In this document: piece after piece, positions 25,185 through 34,073 of the stretch
How the letters are laid out: every line of letters starts with the position of its first letter
Position numbering within the stretch: position 1 is the first letter of the stretch
Origin: Pseudomonas sp. UBA5706
Lineage (GTDB): Bacteria; Pseudomonadota; Gammaproteobacteria; Pseudomonadales; Pseudomonadaceae
Length of the DNA stretch: 64,000 nucleotides
Direction of reading: 5' to 3'
Assembly: GCF_002419965.1 (NCBI RefSeq)
Contig: NZ_DIHC01000060.1
Span: forward strand, 62,001-126,000
Program-made: the position numbers and the translations under genes
Notes under the pieces: generated by a model
What the model saw: only the letters and a program-made list of their open reading frames with translations
Told to the model about the DNA's origin: nothing
Database searches by the model: none

Positions 25185-25910
25185 CTAGCGAGGGTAGGCA
25201 CCGTTATCGATTGCAATGACTTTGCCGGTCAGGTGCCGGCTCTGATCGGAGAGCAGAAACATGATTACATCGGCCACGCCCTCAGGCTCGATGGGTTGCT
25301 TTAGGCACTCTTGACGCTCGTACTCACTGCGACGGTGCTCAGGAATGCGGTCGTGAATCGAAGTGTTTCGGATCAAGCCCGGCGAGACCGCGTTCACCCT
25401 CACCCGGGGCGCGAAGTTCCAGGCGTTGGCCTTGGTCAGCCCGATGACCCCCGCCTTGGTTGCGCCATACAGCGCATCCATGCTGCCGACTTCACCGGCC
25501 ACCGACGCGATGTTGACGATGCTGCGCATGTGCGGGGCTGACTGTTCATGCAGGGCGAAATCCCGGGACAGGTAAACCAGGGCTTTGAGGTTCACCGCGA
25601 GCATTTCTTCGATTTCCGCGTCGGTGTACTGGTAGATGCTTTTACCGTGATACAGCCCGGCGTTATTGATCAGCCCGTGCAGGGCGCTGTGATGCCTGTA
25701 GAGCTTGCCGATGAACGACTGGTAAACCTCGTACAGCGCAAAGTCGGCGAGGTGACTTTCCAGTTGATGGACCGGGATGCTTCGCTGCAGACCCCGCAGC
25801 CCGCGTGCATCCTTATCCGCGGCAATGACGTAGTAGCCCGCATTGGCACAGGCAATGGCCGTGGCCTTGCCGATGCCGTTGCCTGCACCGGTGATGACGA
25901 TTTTTTTCAT
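25185..25910 (-). CDS. Short-chain dehydrogenase/reductase
   Basis: 241-aa classical SDR with cofactor motif TGAGNGIGKA, NNAG (LINNAGLYHG), catalytic Ser in IASVAGEVG, YxxxK in YGATKAG, and NAVSPGLI. The Asp-Lys-Asp after the second strand (AADKD) favours NAD(H). The start overlaps the stop of the sulfotransferase-like gene as ATGA, so it is coupled. Probably oxidises or reduces a hydroxyl on the intermediate made by the cluster; substrate unknown. Confidence 0.85.
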   Translation of the reverse strand: MKKIVITGAGNGIGKATAIACANAGYYVIAADKDARGLRGLQRSIPVHQLESHLADFALYEVYQSFIGKLYRHHSALHGLINNAGLYHGKSIYQYTDAEIEEMLAVNLKALVYLSRDFALHEQSAPHMRSIVNIASVAGEVGSMDALYGATKAGVIGLTKANAWNFAPRVRVNAVSPGLIRNTSIHDRIPEHRRSEYERQECLKQPIEPEGVADVIMFLLSDQSRHLTGKVIAIDNGAYPR

Positions 25911-26644
25911 GAAGGCTCCCGCTGCACGAATTGGTTCATGCGCTCATAGAACGGTCTGTGGGCCTTGTAATAGGCCATCAAGTGCGGATGAGTCCTAAGC
26001 GGGCGGTCATCGAAGGTCTCAGGGGCTGCGACGATTCGACGACTGCGCTCGGCATGGCGATGCCAGCTGCGCCAGGGTCGCCACTGCACCGGGCAAACCG
26101 GCTCCCAGCTCAATGCATGGGGCAAAAATTCCAGCTGCAGGTGGTCACATAGCCTGCGCACGGTCTGCTCCGGTCGACGTGCCAGCTCGTCGCCATCGAC
26201 CACGTACGGGACCTTGCCGGTGAGCTTGGTGACCAGGCAGAAAATGTCGTACAGAGCCTTGTGGCCGATGGCATGCATTGGCATCTGTTCGAACATGGCG
26301 AAATGGGAAACGATGGCCCGGGCTGGCTCACGAATGATGAATACGTTCTGCTGCTCCAGCAGAAACGCAGGGTCGGCCTTGAGCGCATCCAGGCAGTGGT
26401 AGCACATGTCCTTGTGAAACACGTTCCGGCGCTCGCCCGCGGCGCGCAGCAACGACTTCACTCCCTCGTACGTGCGCGGCAGCCCGCAGTCCAGGTTGTC
26501 ATGGGGGATGGCTGACTGTTCATCGAAGGCCACGGAGGCGAACGGTTCGTGGAACACCTCGAAGTCGCCGCGCTCGATGAACACGCGTTCAAGCACCGTG
26601 GAGCGCGACCGGGGGTGAGCCCAAAGCGCAATCATGCGATTCAT
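25907..26644 (-). CDS. PAPS-dependent sulfotransferase-like protein
   Basis: 245-aa P-loop protein with the 5'-phosphosulfate-binding loop WAHPRSRSTVLER at residues 8-20 and a 3'-phosphate-binding-like segment IIREPARAIVSHF. It would transfer sulfate from PAPS to a hydroxyl or amine of the product. The APS kinase in the same operon strengthens the assignment. Both ends overlap the neighbouring genes by ATGA. The acceptor cannot be read from the sequence. Confidence 0.75.
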   Translation of the reverse strand: MNRMIALWAHPRSRSTVLERVFIERGDFEVFHEPFASVAFDEQSAIPHDNLDCGLPRTYEGVKSLLRAAGERRNVFHKDMCYHCLDALKADPAFLLEQQNVFIIREPARAIVSHFAMFEQMPMHAIGHKALYDIFCLVTKLTGKVPYVVDGDELARRPEQTVRRLCDHLQLEFLPHALSWEPVCPVQWRPWRSWHRHAERSRRIVAAPETFDDRPLRTHPHLMAYYKAHRPFYERMNQFVQREPS

Positions 26645-27867
26645 GACGCACGCTCCATCGCCGGGCGGCTCATGGGGCGCGCAGGCGCGAGATCGCGCCT
26701 GGTCGTAGTCGCCTTGACGAAAGCCAGCAACCGCTCCTGTCCGGTTCGGGCGTCGTTACCCGCCGTGACGAAGGCCGGGTGCATGGCAAACTCCGACGGT
26801 GCCAGATCGCCTTCGAAATAGGCTTGATTGAAATAGGGAATGGCGGTCAGCCGGTTGATGACCCGCCTGGGAATCTGCACCCAACCGTTGGCAGGGGTGA
26901 CCGGCCGCGACTGCTGCTGGCGGCGGATCAAAAATTCAATGATCTGCGGCGTCAGCGTATACAAGGTGGTATCGGCACCGGTGCGCTGCAGATGCCAGCA
27001 ATGCTCGCGGCCTTGCACATCGGTGTCGATCTTCAAGCTGCACAGGAGCAAGCGTACCGGGGTCTGACGCCGCCGAAGCAACGCCTGCATGGCCTGATAG
27101 ACTGCAAGTTCCGCCCAGCGTCGGTCAGGGCCGGTAAGGTTCAGGCGTCGTTGCATCGCCTGTGCCGCGAATTCACCCTGCGCCCCCAGGCGACCGATCA
27201 TGAAACTGACGACATACCGTGCGCCGTCAGTGTTGACACCGTGGAGCCGAGCACGCAGCTGCCCGTCATGAATGGCTTTCAGATAAATTGCGACCTGGGA
27301 AACGGTAAAACAGAACGTATTGTTGATCGAACAGCCCTGGGCCACCAGTTGCTCGATGGCCCGGTAACCCTGCTCGCTGCCGGGAACCTTGATCATCACG
27401 TTCGGGGCCAGGCGGGCCAGTTTTAGCCCGCGCGCCACCAGCGCGTCTTCGCCCATCCGCTCGCCGCCTTCGATTTGCGCCGACAACCACCCTTGATGAC
27501 CGCGTGACGAGCTCCACAGTGGATGCAGAAGCCGGGCACCTTCAGTGATCATCTGGTCGTAGACCTGCCGCGCCTTGTCCACATCGGAAAACCCCAGCGG
27601 CAGACTGTCGATATAACGGCGCCATACCTGGGGACTTTTCAATACAGCCTGGGTAATCAACCCAGGATTGGTAGTTGCTCCGCTGATACCGTAACGGCTA
27701 TCACAAAGAGCCGTTGGCAGCATGGTGTTAATAAACTCGCCCATGTCGGGGTATTTGGTGTTCAAGTTATTTTGGAAGCTGGCATATAGGACCGGCGAGG
27801 CATCCCACCACACTTCCGAATCCATATTTCTGTGTTTTAGAAGGCGTACGAAGTCGGGGACATCCAT
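26641..27867 (-). CDS. Transaldolase-like enzyme, first gene of the operon
   Basis: 408-aa class I aldolase of the transaldolase superfamily. GATTNPGLITQAVL (residues 63-76) matches the TTNPSLI motif, and Lys160 in NVMIKVPGSEQGY fits the Schiff-base lysine (IKIP). INNTFCFTVSQ corresponds to the family NxTLxFS motif. About 90 extra C-terminal residues beyond a standard transaldolase are of unknown role. It would transfer or cleave a dihydroxyacetone unit to build a sugar-like precursor. Start at 27867 with AAGGA upstream, facing a long AT-rich control region. Divergence from housekeeping transaldolase suggests a specialised role. Confidence 0.78.
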   Translation of the reverse strand: MDVPDFVRLLKHRNMDSEVWWDASPVLYASFQNNLNTKYPDMGEFINTMLPTALCDSRYGISGATTNPGLITQAVLKSPQVWRRYIDSLPLGFSDVDKARQVYDQMITEGARLLHPLWSSSRGHQGWLSAQIEGGERMGEDALVARGLKLARLAPNVMIKVPGSEQGYRAIEQLVAQGCSINNTFCFTVSQVAIYLKAIHDGQLRARLHGVNTDGARYVVSFMIGRLGAQGEFAAQAMQRRLNLTGPDRRWAELAVYQAMQALLRRRQTPVRLLLCSLKIDTDVQGREHCWHLQRTGADTTLYTLTPQIIEFLIRRQQQSRPVTPANGWVQIPRRVINRLTAIPYFNQAYFEGDLAPSEFAMHPAFVTAGNDARTGQERLLAFVKATTTRRDLAPARPMSRPAMERAS

Positions 27868-28446
27868 GAGAATAGTCCTTGGCGCAGTTTTTCATGAGTA
27901 AATGGGGAGGGCCCGAGCAAGCGTGAGCAAAATGCCAGTCTAATCAGACTGATGGTCAGAACTTATGAACCGTCCGCGACTAAGATGGATCCAACCGGAT
28001 TCCCTGTCAAACCCGTTTTGATGGTTTTTTTATCACGATTAAATCTAACAAGTAATTTATTAATAATAAAAAAATAAAGGTTATTCATTAGCAAGAGATG
28101 TATTCGTTCGAATAACCTCGAACGGCAGTTCATAGAAACTTCTGTTAACTGATGACCGATAACTCCTCGGGTATTTAATAGCATTACTATTTATCTCGAT
28201 CACCCGCTGAAAATAGAATCGCCAGGTTTATTACAACTTCCAATCCACTTTACGCGTTGTCGGAATGACCTAAGCATATGAAACTTGCAAATGTCTTCCT
28301 GCATGGCCCTGCAGTTTGAGCCCTTTAGCAACGGCGGAAAACACGCGCCACTCTTGAGATTGACCGGACTATGCGGCGATGATCGTGTTCCTGATGCGAT
28401 GCCCTTGCCCATGGGGCGGATAAAACCAAAACCGAGGAGCCTGACT
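27868..28446. promoter_or_regulatory. AT-rich divergent control region of the sulfation operon and cytochrome b561
   Basis: 579 nt without a convincing gene. About 28018-28085 is strongly AT-rich, unlike the rest of the window. Two perfect inverted repeats lie in it: CAGTCT-AATC-AGACTG (27936-27951, 69 nt before the transaldolase start) and ATTCG-TT-CGAAT (28102-28113). They are candidate operators; no regulator gene adjoins them except the distant CGNR protein. A 73-codon frame at 27963-28184 lacks a ribosome-binding site and looks accidental. Confidence 0.5.
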
Positions 28447-28989
28447 GTGAGCACATCTGCTAACCCTGAACGCTATAGCTACAAAGCCCGCTGGTTTCAC
28501 TGGGTCATGGCCGTACTGATCCTGCTGGCTTACGCGTTGATCCTCAGCCGCAGTCAATTCGCCAAAGGCACCGATCTGCGGACCTTTGTCGTACAGACGC
28601 ATTTTTGGGTCGGGATCGTGGTGCTGGTCATGGCGTTCTTTCGGATGGCCGAACGTCATCGGCATACGCCACCGGGGATCACCCCACCACTGCAGGGGGC
28701 CTTGCGCCTGGCTGCCACGCTTTCGCATTACGCGCTCTACGCGTTCGTGTTTGTGCAACCACTGCTGGGGTTGTTTACGGTACTGCTTGAGCGTGGCGCC
28801 CTGCCCGTCCCACTGACGTCGCTGGCCATCCCCGCGCCCTTTGCGATTTCCAAGGAGACTGCCGAAACGCTGGAGCATTTCCATGTGCTGCTGGGCACGA
28901 TTTTCTACTACGTTATCGGGCTGCACGTCGTGGCAGCGATCTGGCATCACTTCATACGCAAGGACAATACCGTGCGGCGAATGGTATGA
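28447..28989 (+). CDS. Cytochrome b561
   Basis: 180-aa four-helix membrane cytochrome of the bacterial b561 family that moves electrons between quinol and other carriers, possibly removing superoxide. It has KARWFHWVMAVLIL with the first haem histidine, HFWVGIVVLVMAFFR, LSHYALYAFVFVQPLLG and HVLLGTIFYYVIGLHVVAAI with further haem ligands. The chosen start is GTG at 28447, 7 nt after GAGGAG; a frame open from 28285 has no ribosome-binding site. Divergent from the sulfation operon. Confidence 0.9.
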   Translation: MSTSANPERYSYKARWFHWVMAVLILLAYALILSRSQFAKGTDLRTFVVQTHFWVGIVVLVMAFFRMAERHRHTPPGITPPLQGALRLAATLSHYALYAFVFVQPLLGLFTVLLERGALPVPLTSLAIPAPFAISKETAETLEHFHVLLGTIFYYVIGLHVVAAIWHHFIRKDNTVRRMV

Positions 28990-29096
28990 CCCCCATATAA
29001 GCATGAGCGTCGGCCCGCGGACGATGGCATTTCAACGATTGCGCCGCGGGCCAATGCTTTCCCTAACGAGAGCGTGTCCTAAGCCTGGCGAAACTT

Positions 29097-30281
29097 TCAA
29101 CGGGGTGTATCCACCGTCCCGTCTACCGGATCCGGCGGTACAGGGCCGTCCTGACTGGTGTCGATGCTGACCACCACGGACATCCCGGGTCGCAGTCGGT
29201 CTACGTCCTCCTGATCGCTGTCCACGGTAATGCGCACGGGTATGCGCTGGGCAATCTTGACAAAGTTGCCGGTGGCATTGTCAGCCGGAAGCAGGCTGAA
29301 TTCGGAGCCGGCTGCCGGTGAAATACGCTGCACTCGACCGCGCATCCGGCGGTTTTCCAACGCGTCGACAGTGAAACTCACCGGTTGCCCCAAACGCACG
29401 TTAGCCATCTGGGTTTCCTTCATGTTGGCGATGATCCAGCGCGTCTTCGGTACCAACGGCATCAATTGCGCACCGGCATTCACATAAGCGCCCAGCCGGG
29501 TGCCAATCTGGCCCAACTGGCCGTCCCTTGGCGCGGTGATCCGCGTGTTGCTCAGATCGATCCTCGCCAATTCGATCGCCGCCTCTGCGTTCTTCACCGA
29601 GGCCTCCAGTGATCCGCGATTGACGATCACCGTTTGCAGATCCTGTCGGGAGATTTCCAGCGACGCCTTGGCTTCGGCCAGCGCAGCGCGGGCCTGGGCA
29701 TCGGCAGCGCGGGTCACGTCCAGCTCGCTTTTCGACACCGAGCCATCGGTCACCAGCGCCTGGTTACGCCGCAGGTCAGCCGCCGCCTTGTCGCTTTGCG
29801 CCTGCGCATTGCCCACCGCTGCCTGACGTTGAACGATAGTCGCCTCTGCACTGCGCCGTTGCTGCAGATTGTTATCCAGGGAGGCCTTCTGAATGCCCAA
29901 CTGGGCAATGCCCTGATCCAGACGCTGCTGGTAGATCCGGTCGTCGATACGCACCAACAGGTCACCCTGCTTGACCCACTGAAAATCTTGCACCGGTACT
30001 TCATACACATAGCCGCTCAACTGCGGCCCGATGATCGTGGTCTGGCCATGGATCTGCGCATTCTCGGTGCTTTCGATGGGGCTGCTGAACGGCGGCAACT
30101 GCCAGGCATACAACACGATCAGCACACCGGCCAGCGCGACGCCGCCAAACAGAATCGCTGAGACCAGACGGATCCGTGCCGAGCGCGGTTGCGTAGTCGC
30201 CGGCATGACCGCCGGTGCCGGAGCGGGACCAGATGACTGGGGAACAGACGGATTGCCTGAAGGATTTTCGGGTTCTGTCAT
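29097..30281 (-). CDS. HlyD/EmrA-family membrane fusion protein
   Basis: 394-aa periplasmic adaptor. After a proline-rich cytoplasmic tail, a single membrane segment (about residues 37-60) leads to the biotinyl-lipoyl half (VKQGDLLVRIDDRIYQQ), a long coiled-coil hairpin (about 115-215) and the barrel (ITAPRDGQLGQIGTRLGAYV; KTRWIIANMKETQMANVRLG). It pairs with the MFS transporter, whose stop overlaps its start as ATGA, to form an EmrAB-type exporter needing an outer-membrane channel that is not in the window. Confidence 0.92.
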   Translation of the reverse strand: MTEPENPSGNPSVPQSSGPAPAPAVMPATTQPRSARIRLVSAILFGGVALAGVLIVLYAWQLPPFSSPIESTENAQIHGQTTIIGPQLSGYVYEVPVQDFQWVKQGDLLVRIDDRIYQQRLDQGIAQLGIQKASLDNNLQQRRSAEATIVQRQAAVGNAQAQSDKAAADLRRNQALVTDGSVSKSELDVTRAADAQARAALAEAKASLEISRQDLQTVIVNRGSLEASVKNAEAAIELARIDLSNTRITAPRDGQLGQIGTRLGAYVNAGAQLMPLVPKTRWIIANMKETQMANVRLGQPVSFTVDALENRRMRGRVQRISPAAGSEFSLLPADNATGNFVKIAQRIPVRITVDSDQEDVDRLRPGMSVVVSIDTSQDGPVPPDPVDGTVDTPR

Positions 30282-31957
30282 GAAGGTTGAGCGCCAGAAG
30301 GTTGAACGGAATTTGCGGCCGGTGTCGTCGGGGTAAACGGCGCCACCGGCTCAGTGGTGACCCACAGCCATGTTGCACGCCCAGCGGTCCAGATCGCCGT
30401 CAGGATGGCGATCAGCGCGATCACCATAAACACGTCGTTATACGCCAGTGTGTTCGCCTCGCGGGTAGCAGCGGTGGCCAGGGCACGAATACCCAGGCTG
30501 GTACGCGTCGAGGGATCGGCAATCGCCGAGAGGTAGGCGCCGCTTGCGCTTTGCAGCCGCGACTGCACCTGGGGATCGAACAACGTGACGTGCTCGACGA
30601 TATGCGCCGAGTGGAATTTCTCGCGCCACACCTGAAAGGTGCCCAGCAACGCCGAGCCCAAGAGGCTGCCGATGTTTTGGCAAATACCGAACATCACCGA
30701 AAAACTGACCAGGTTGCGTGGGTTGCCGATAACCCCGCTGACCCCCAGCACCAGCGTCGGGCCGAGGAAGAAGGTGCCCCCGAAGGCCAGCAGGAACTGG
30801 CTGAAATACATTTGCGGGCCACGGGTCAGGCTGGTAGAAAAGCTGTCCATGATCGACCCTATCGCCATCAGCGCCAGGGAGATGATCAACGGCTTGAGCA
30901 GATGCTGGGGGTTGATGGTCAGGGCGCTGACCGCTAGCCCGGCGACGCTGCCCAGCAGCATGAAGAAATAAAGCGTGTGTAACTGCTGAGTGCCTTGATT
31001 CATGCCTTGCAGAAACCCCACCGCGCCTGTGGACTGTTCCGACAGCACGACGCGCGTCAGCAGTACGCCAAGGGCGAAACGGATCATTCGGCCGCTACCC
31101 AGCCACCGGGTAATCAATAGCGGGCGGGTGCGGTTGTGTTCGATGCACAGCCCGGCGAGGATCAACGCGATGGAGGACGCCAGCGCGATACCGATCCAGG
31201 GCGTCTCCAGCCACCACTCGATTCTTCCCAGCGACAACACCGCGCACAACGCAGCAAAGCCGGAAGCGAGCAAGGCGAAGGTCAGGAAGTCGAGTTTCTC
31301 GAACGCCTTGAAGCGGTCGCCCGGCGGCAGCTTGAGGATCAGGACACACCCCAGCGCCAGCAGGCACATGCCCAGTTCAAAGAGGTACAACCCGCGCCAT
31401 TCGGCGATCTGCAGCAGGTCTTCCGATACCAGACGAGCCAAGGGCGTGGCCAGTTGCGCGGTGCCCAGGCCCAGCACCAACGCCTTCATTCGCCACTTTT
31501 GCGGAAAGGCTTGGATCATGTAGTAAAGCCCGAGCGAGCCCAGCGCTGCGCCGACCATGCCATGGGCGGCCCGCACGGCCACCGCCGAGCCGATATCGTT
31601 CACGAACAAGTGAGCGAAGGTCACCAGTGCGTACAGCACCAGGAATACTTCGGTAAACGCGCGCAGGCCGAACTGCTGGCGAAATTTCACCAGCAGCAGA
31701 TTCATCGACACGTTGGTCATTACATAGGCGGCGGGCAGCCAGGCGATTTCCGCCTGGGTAGCGCCCAGCGCACCTTGCAGGTATTGCAGGTTGGCGACCA
31801 CCAGCGCATTGCCCAGCCCGCCAGTCAACGCCACGATTATGCCGACGATGGCATACGCCAGGCGCTTGGGCGTCGAATGCAGCGGCGTAGATGGCGACCC
31901 CGGCAGCGATGGCCGTTCATGGGGAGCCCAGTCGTGGGGTATGTACTTGTCGTTCAT
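30278..31957 (-). CDS. DHA2-family MFS drug transporter (EmrB-like)
   Basis: 559-aa inner-membrane antiporter with about 14 hydrophobic segments, beginning YAIVGIIVALTGGLGNAL and including WLPAAYVMTNVSMNLLLVKF, the DHA2 motif region. It exports hydrophobic or amphipathic compounds by proton exchange with the adjacent EmrA-like adaptor. No regulator adjoins it. Whether it serves the nearby sulfation operon is open: cytochrome b561 lies between them and the strands agree, but there is no direct link. Confidence 0.9.
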   Translation of the reverse strand: MNDKYIPHDWAPHERPSLPGSPSTPLHSTPKRLAYAIVGIIVALTGGLGNALVVANLQYLQGALGATQAEIAWLPAAYVMTNVSMNLLLVKFRQQFGLRAFTEVFLVLYALVTFAHLFVNDIGSAVAVRAAHGMVGAALGSLGLYYMIQAFPQKWRMKALVLGLGTAQLATPLARLVSEDLLQIAEWRGLYLFELGMCLLALGCVLILKLPPGDRFKAFEKLDFLTFALLASGFAALCAVLSLGRIEWWLETPWIGIALASSIALILAGLCIEHNRTRPLLITRWLGSGRMIRFALGVLLTRVVLSEQSTGAVGFLQGMNQGTQQLHTLYFFMLLGSVAGLAVSALTINPQHLLKPLIISLALMAIGSIMDSFSTSLTRGPQMYFSQFLLAFGGTFFLGPTLVLGVSGVIGNPRNLVSFSVMFGICQNIGSLLGSALLGTFQVWREKFHSAHIVEHVTLFDPQVQSRLQSASGAYLSAIADPSTRTSLGIRALATAATREANTLAYNDVFMVIALIAILTAIWTAGRATWLWVTTEPVAPFTPTTPAANSVQPSGAQPS

Positions 31958-32127
31958 CGAGCAAGACCTGGTGAATGCTTTGCTGAGACCGTGGGCAGAA
32001 CGATATTACTCAACGACGGATTGTGCCATGTGAGGAGGAGAAGTGGTTGTGGGTTTCGCAAGGCGGACCAGAAGTGACATACAGGTCATAGATATGAACG
32101 CAGCGATGGGTCGGAGAAGGTGCCGCT

Positions 32128-32293
32128 GCCGATAACGACGCCTTTGATTCTGACCAAAGGCCGTAGGAGCTCGGCTTGCCAGCGATCTGCCGCACGGCGG
32201 CAGTAAAACCTGAGCACACGATTTGCCTGACACACCGCATTTGCCGATTCCGCTGCCGCTTCGCGCCAGATCGCCGGCAAGCCAGGCTCCTAC
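32128..32293. repeat. REP doublet (REPIN), copy 1
   Basis: About 165 nt bounded by GGCTTGCCAGCGATC and the inverted GATCGCCGGCAAGCC, repeated almost unchanged 258 nt downstream. The 31958-32580 gap is mostly these two copies and contains no gene. Confidence 0.75.
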
Positions 32294-32385
32294 GCCCTGC
32301 AGGCAGAAGCGACGTCAACAGTAGACCAATCGCCCTGCGGGCAGAAACGAAGGTGACAGCAGAGGCGCCGCCCAGCGCGGTTATG

Positions 32386-32550
32386 CCGATAGCGACGCCT
32401 TTGATTCTGGCCGAAGGCCGTAGGAGCTCGGCTTGCCAGCGATCTGCCGCACGGCGGCAGTAAAACCTGCGCACACGATTTGCCTGACCCACCGCATCTG
32501 CCGATTTCACTGCCGCTAAGCGCCAGATCGCCGGCAAGCCAGGCTCGTAC
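32386..32550. repeat. REP doublet (REPIN), copy 2
   Basis: Second copy of the unit at 32128, with the same inner GATCTGCCGCACGGCGGCAG and the same inverted ends, differing at only scattered bases by eye. The spacer between copies (32294-32385) is also partly similar (CCTGCAGGCAGAAGCGACG-like and CCTGCGGGCAGAAACGA-like), so the unit may have arisen by slippage. Confidence 0.75.
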
Positions 32551-32580
32551 ACCGTATGGGCAGCAGCAAAGTTACGGCGC

Positions 32581-33768
32581 TCATCCGATCATTTGCAGAC
32601 CTGCTTGCTGCTCGATCTTCACGTCCACTGCGTGAATGCTCGCTTCACGGAACTTGAGCATGCTGCCATTGCGGCCATTGAATACGGCGTTGATTTCGGA
32701 AAGGATCGACAACGCCACACTGTCCGGGGTATCACCGCCCAGATCGAGCCCGACCGGGTAATGCAGGCGGCTCAGGGCCGCAGCGTCGTGGTCCTGGGTC
32801 GGCATTTCGTCCAATAGGCGCTCGGTGCGGGTGCGCGGGCCCAACTGGCCGATGTAGGCTGGGGAACATTGCAGGACCTGTCCCAGCCAATGGCGATCCT
32901 GAGTCAGGCTGTGGGTCATCACCACAACCGCGGCATCGGCGACCATCGCGGCCAGTTCGGGCAACGGCTCCAGTGGTGCGGTCAGTACCCGGTCCGCGTC
33001 GGGGAAGCGCTGGGCGCGAGCGAAGTGCGGGCGGGCGTCGATCAGCGTGATGTGCCAGCCCTGCAGGCGAGCCATGCTGACCAGAGGCAGAGCATCGTGG
33101 CCGGCGCCGAAGACCACCAGCCGACGCGGCGCCGGAATATATTCGAGCAGCACCTCGATGCCGCCCCCTGCACATTCGTAGGTGCGGGTGGCGGAACGCC
33201 GCCCCTCAAGCACCGCCTGCAGGTCTTCGGCGATCATGCGTGCCAGCCAGCGTTCGCGCATCTGAACCCGAACCCCGGCAGATGAACTGAACGCCACGCG
33301 CTCGCCAATCGCGACACGCCGCTCGTCGGGGGTACCGATGACCGTCGCCAGCGCTGCGCCCTCCCCGCTGACCTTGATCTGACGCAACACGTCCACCACA
33401 AGACCGGCGGGATCGGGATCGGCCGCTTGGTGCTGAACCCGCTCGAACAGCAAGTGCACGGTGCCGTTGCAACCCAAGCCGAAACTCAATTCGGCCTCCT
33501 CCAGCTCATCGTCGTCTTCGCCGGTGCTGTAGGTGCGAATCGCCGGTTTGCCATTGGCGGTGAACCACCAGGCCTTCTTGCTAACGTCGCTTTCCAGGCA
33601 ACCGCCGCTGACCGTCCCTGTCGAGTCGCCTAATTGAGCAATGATCATGCGCGCGCCTGGTCGACGGTAGGCCGAGCCTTCGACCTTGACCACGGTGGCG
33701 ATCACCACGTCCTGTTGCCCGGCCTGCGCCTGATCGAGTGCGTCGAGCAGACTGGATAGATCATTCAT
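32581..33768 (-). CDS. XdhC/CoxI-family protein
   Basis: 395-aa protein of the family that matures or inserts molybdenum cofactor for xanthine and other molybdo-hydroxylases. The N-terminal XdhC/CoxI domain shows VVKVEGSAYRRPGARM and TVSGGCLESDV with a conserved cysteine. The C-terminal Rossmann domain begins RRLVVFGAGHDALPLV, followed by the family stretch YIGQLGPRTRTERLL. No molybdo-hydroxylase gene is in the window, so its client is elsewhere. Start at 33768. Confidence 0.88.
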   Translation of the reverse strand: MNDLSSLLDALDQAQAGQQDVVIATVVKVEGSAYRRPGARMIIAQLGDSTGTVSGGCLESDVSKKAWWFTANGKPAIRTYSTGEDDDELEEAELSFGLGCNGTVHLLFERVQHQAADPDPAGLVVDVLRQIKVSGEGAALATVIGTPDERRVAIGERVAFSSSAGVRVQMRERWLARMIAEDLQAVLEGRRSATRTYECAGGGIEVLLEYIPAPRRLVVFGAGHDALPLVSMARLQGWHITLIDARPHFARAQRFPDADRVLTAPLEPLPELAAMVADAAVVVMTHSLTQDRHWLGQVLQCSPAYIGQLGPRTRTERLLDEMPTQDHDAAALSRLHYPVGLDLGGDTPDSVALSILSEINAVFNGRNGSMLKFREASIHAVDVKIEQQAGLQMIG

Positions 33769-34073
33769 GCACGTGTCTCCGCCTGTTCATGACCGTTTCC
33801 GCTGATCGGGACCGGCCGCAACGCACGCTTTTCGATGCCAGCCAAGCCTGGCGATGAGTAGATATAGATATCATTACGTGCTGACTGTGCAAGCCCTGCT
33901 CAGGTTCCGAAAACCGCATTGCTGGCACCACTCGGGGCAAAAAGGAGACACCCGGGCAAATGCCGGTCCGCTTCATTCAGCACGACTACACTCACGTTCC
34001 TTCAGTGGGGTCCGAGCGTAACGAGTTGCGCACAGGCTCATCGGGTTTTCCCATGCCAGCAGGAGTGATCGCA

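Noticed and set aside
22552..27867. Reading the operon as a sulfoquinovose (sulfo-transaldolase) breakdown pathway
   Set aside because: There is no isomerase, aldose dehydrogenase or sulfolactaldehyde enzyme, and APS kinase plus sulfotransferase indicate making, not breaking, sulfated compounds.
27963..28184. 73-codon minus-strand frame in the AT-rich region
   Set aside because: No ribosome-binding site, no recognisable similarity, composition of a promoter region; probably chance.
29012..29052. GGCCCGCGG/CCGCGGGCC inverted repeat between cytochrome b561 and the exporter genes as a bidirectional terminator
   Set aside because: The arms are 9 bp but the loop is over 20 nt and no T-run follows on either strand; it is more likely a REP-like remnant.
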